Source: Candidatus Cloacimonadota bacterium | GTDB lineage: Bacteria > Cloacimonadota > Cloacimonadia > Cloacimonadales > Cloacimonadaceae | Direction: 5' to 3' | NCBI GenBank assembly: GCA_023228125.1 | Contig: JALOBT010000015.1 | Span: forward strand, 1-52,782 | DNA: 52,782 nucleotides | In this document: positions 52,621-52,782 of the stretch, one piece after another | How the letters are laid out: the number at the start of each line of letters is the position of its first letter | Numbering within the stretch: position 1 is the first letter of the stretch | Made by a program: the position numbers and the translations under genes | The notes under the pieces: generated by a model | What the model was told of the DNA's origin: nothing | Seen by the model: the letters and a program-made list of their open reading frames with translations, nothing else | Databases searched by the model: none

Positions 52621-52782
52621 TAACGTCTAACTTCTAACTTCTAACTTCTAACTTGTAACTTGTAACTTGTAACTTGTAACTTGTAACTTGTAACTTGTAA
52701 CTTGTAACTTGTAACTTGTAACTTGTAACTTGTAACTTGTAACTTGTAACTTGTAACTTGTAACTTGTAACTTGTAACTTGT
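52621..52782. repeat. Heptanucleotide tandem array (TAACTTG)n
   Basis: One TAACGTC, three TAACTTC, then about 19 perfect TAACTTG units that run off the window. It is directly attached to repeat copy E. All TAACTTG units are identical, with variant units only at the left edge. Confidence 0.95.

Overview
The window most resembles a chromosome segment of a Gram-negative FCB-group bacterium, and Candidatus Cloacimonadota (WWE1) is my best guess. The reasons are a C-terminal tail like a type IX secretion sorting signal at the left edge, very large secreted GLUG/PKD/beta-helix proteins, lipoproteins built from chitobiase-like and SUMF1 modules, outer-membrane beta-barrels, and ordinary bacterial housekeeping genes with Shine-Dalgarno sites. 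The taxonomic call is inference. No rRNA, tRNA or CRISPR array was recognised.

Layout. 1-4.8 kb: end of a secreted protein, an MrfA/YprA-type helicase carrying an internal HNH module, and an M3 metallopeptidase. 5.1-8.7 kb (minus strand): a copper P-type ATPase with a palindromic candidate operator, a small hypothetical gene and a YjdF/DUF2238-type membrane protein. 8.7-10 kb: gene-free and rich in repeats, with a 0.22 kb MITE-like element flanked by 11-bp direct repeats, a copy of a modular intergenic repeat, a 59-bp near-perfect palindrome and a 37-bp minisatellite. 10.1-11.2 kb: three small zinc-ribbon or DUF2752 membrane proteins, followed by a short secreted peptide gene.

11.8-20.7 kb (plus strand): the most interesting block. 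Two paralogous membrane proteins of over 900 aa (FN3-like ectodomain, coiled coil, TM, DUF6754-like domain, TM) enclose two six-TM proteins and a protein anchored at both ends. The redox sensor Rex follows 8 bp after the last gene. This looks like an uncharacterised envelope complex under redox-linked control. An M29-like aminopeptidase with a long N-terminal extension follows.

23.3-39.5 kb (minus strand): an SPFH protein, a lipoprotein with six chitobiase-like repeats and a degenerate SUMF1 domain paired with an outer-membrane barrel, then two tandemly duplicated secreted proteins of about 1,770 aa with GLUG arrays and duplicated promoters. 39.9-41.7 kb: an IS4-family insertion sequence whose ends match the MITE. 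41.8-42.4 kb: rplU-rpmA. 42.4-52.1 kb (minus strand): a tightly packed operon dapA - M16C peptidase - rsgA - nadK - recN - DUF4349-like - nfeD-like - solute-binding lipoprotein, with a good promoter and a shared terminator. The window ends in a fifth copy of the modular repeat and a heptanucleotide tandem array that runs off the edge.

Five copies of the modular intergenic repeat lie just after gene ends at about 4.9, 7.4, 9.0, 22.9 and 52.3 kb. Starts were moved from the longest ORF to the ribosome-binding-site-supported codon for copA, the SPFH gene, dapA, rplU, both DUF6754-like genes, the protein at 15378 and the large GLUG protein at 28553.
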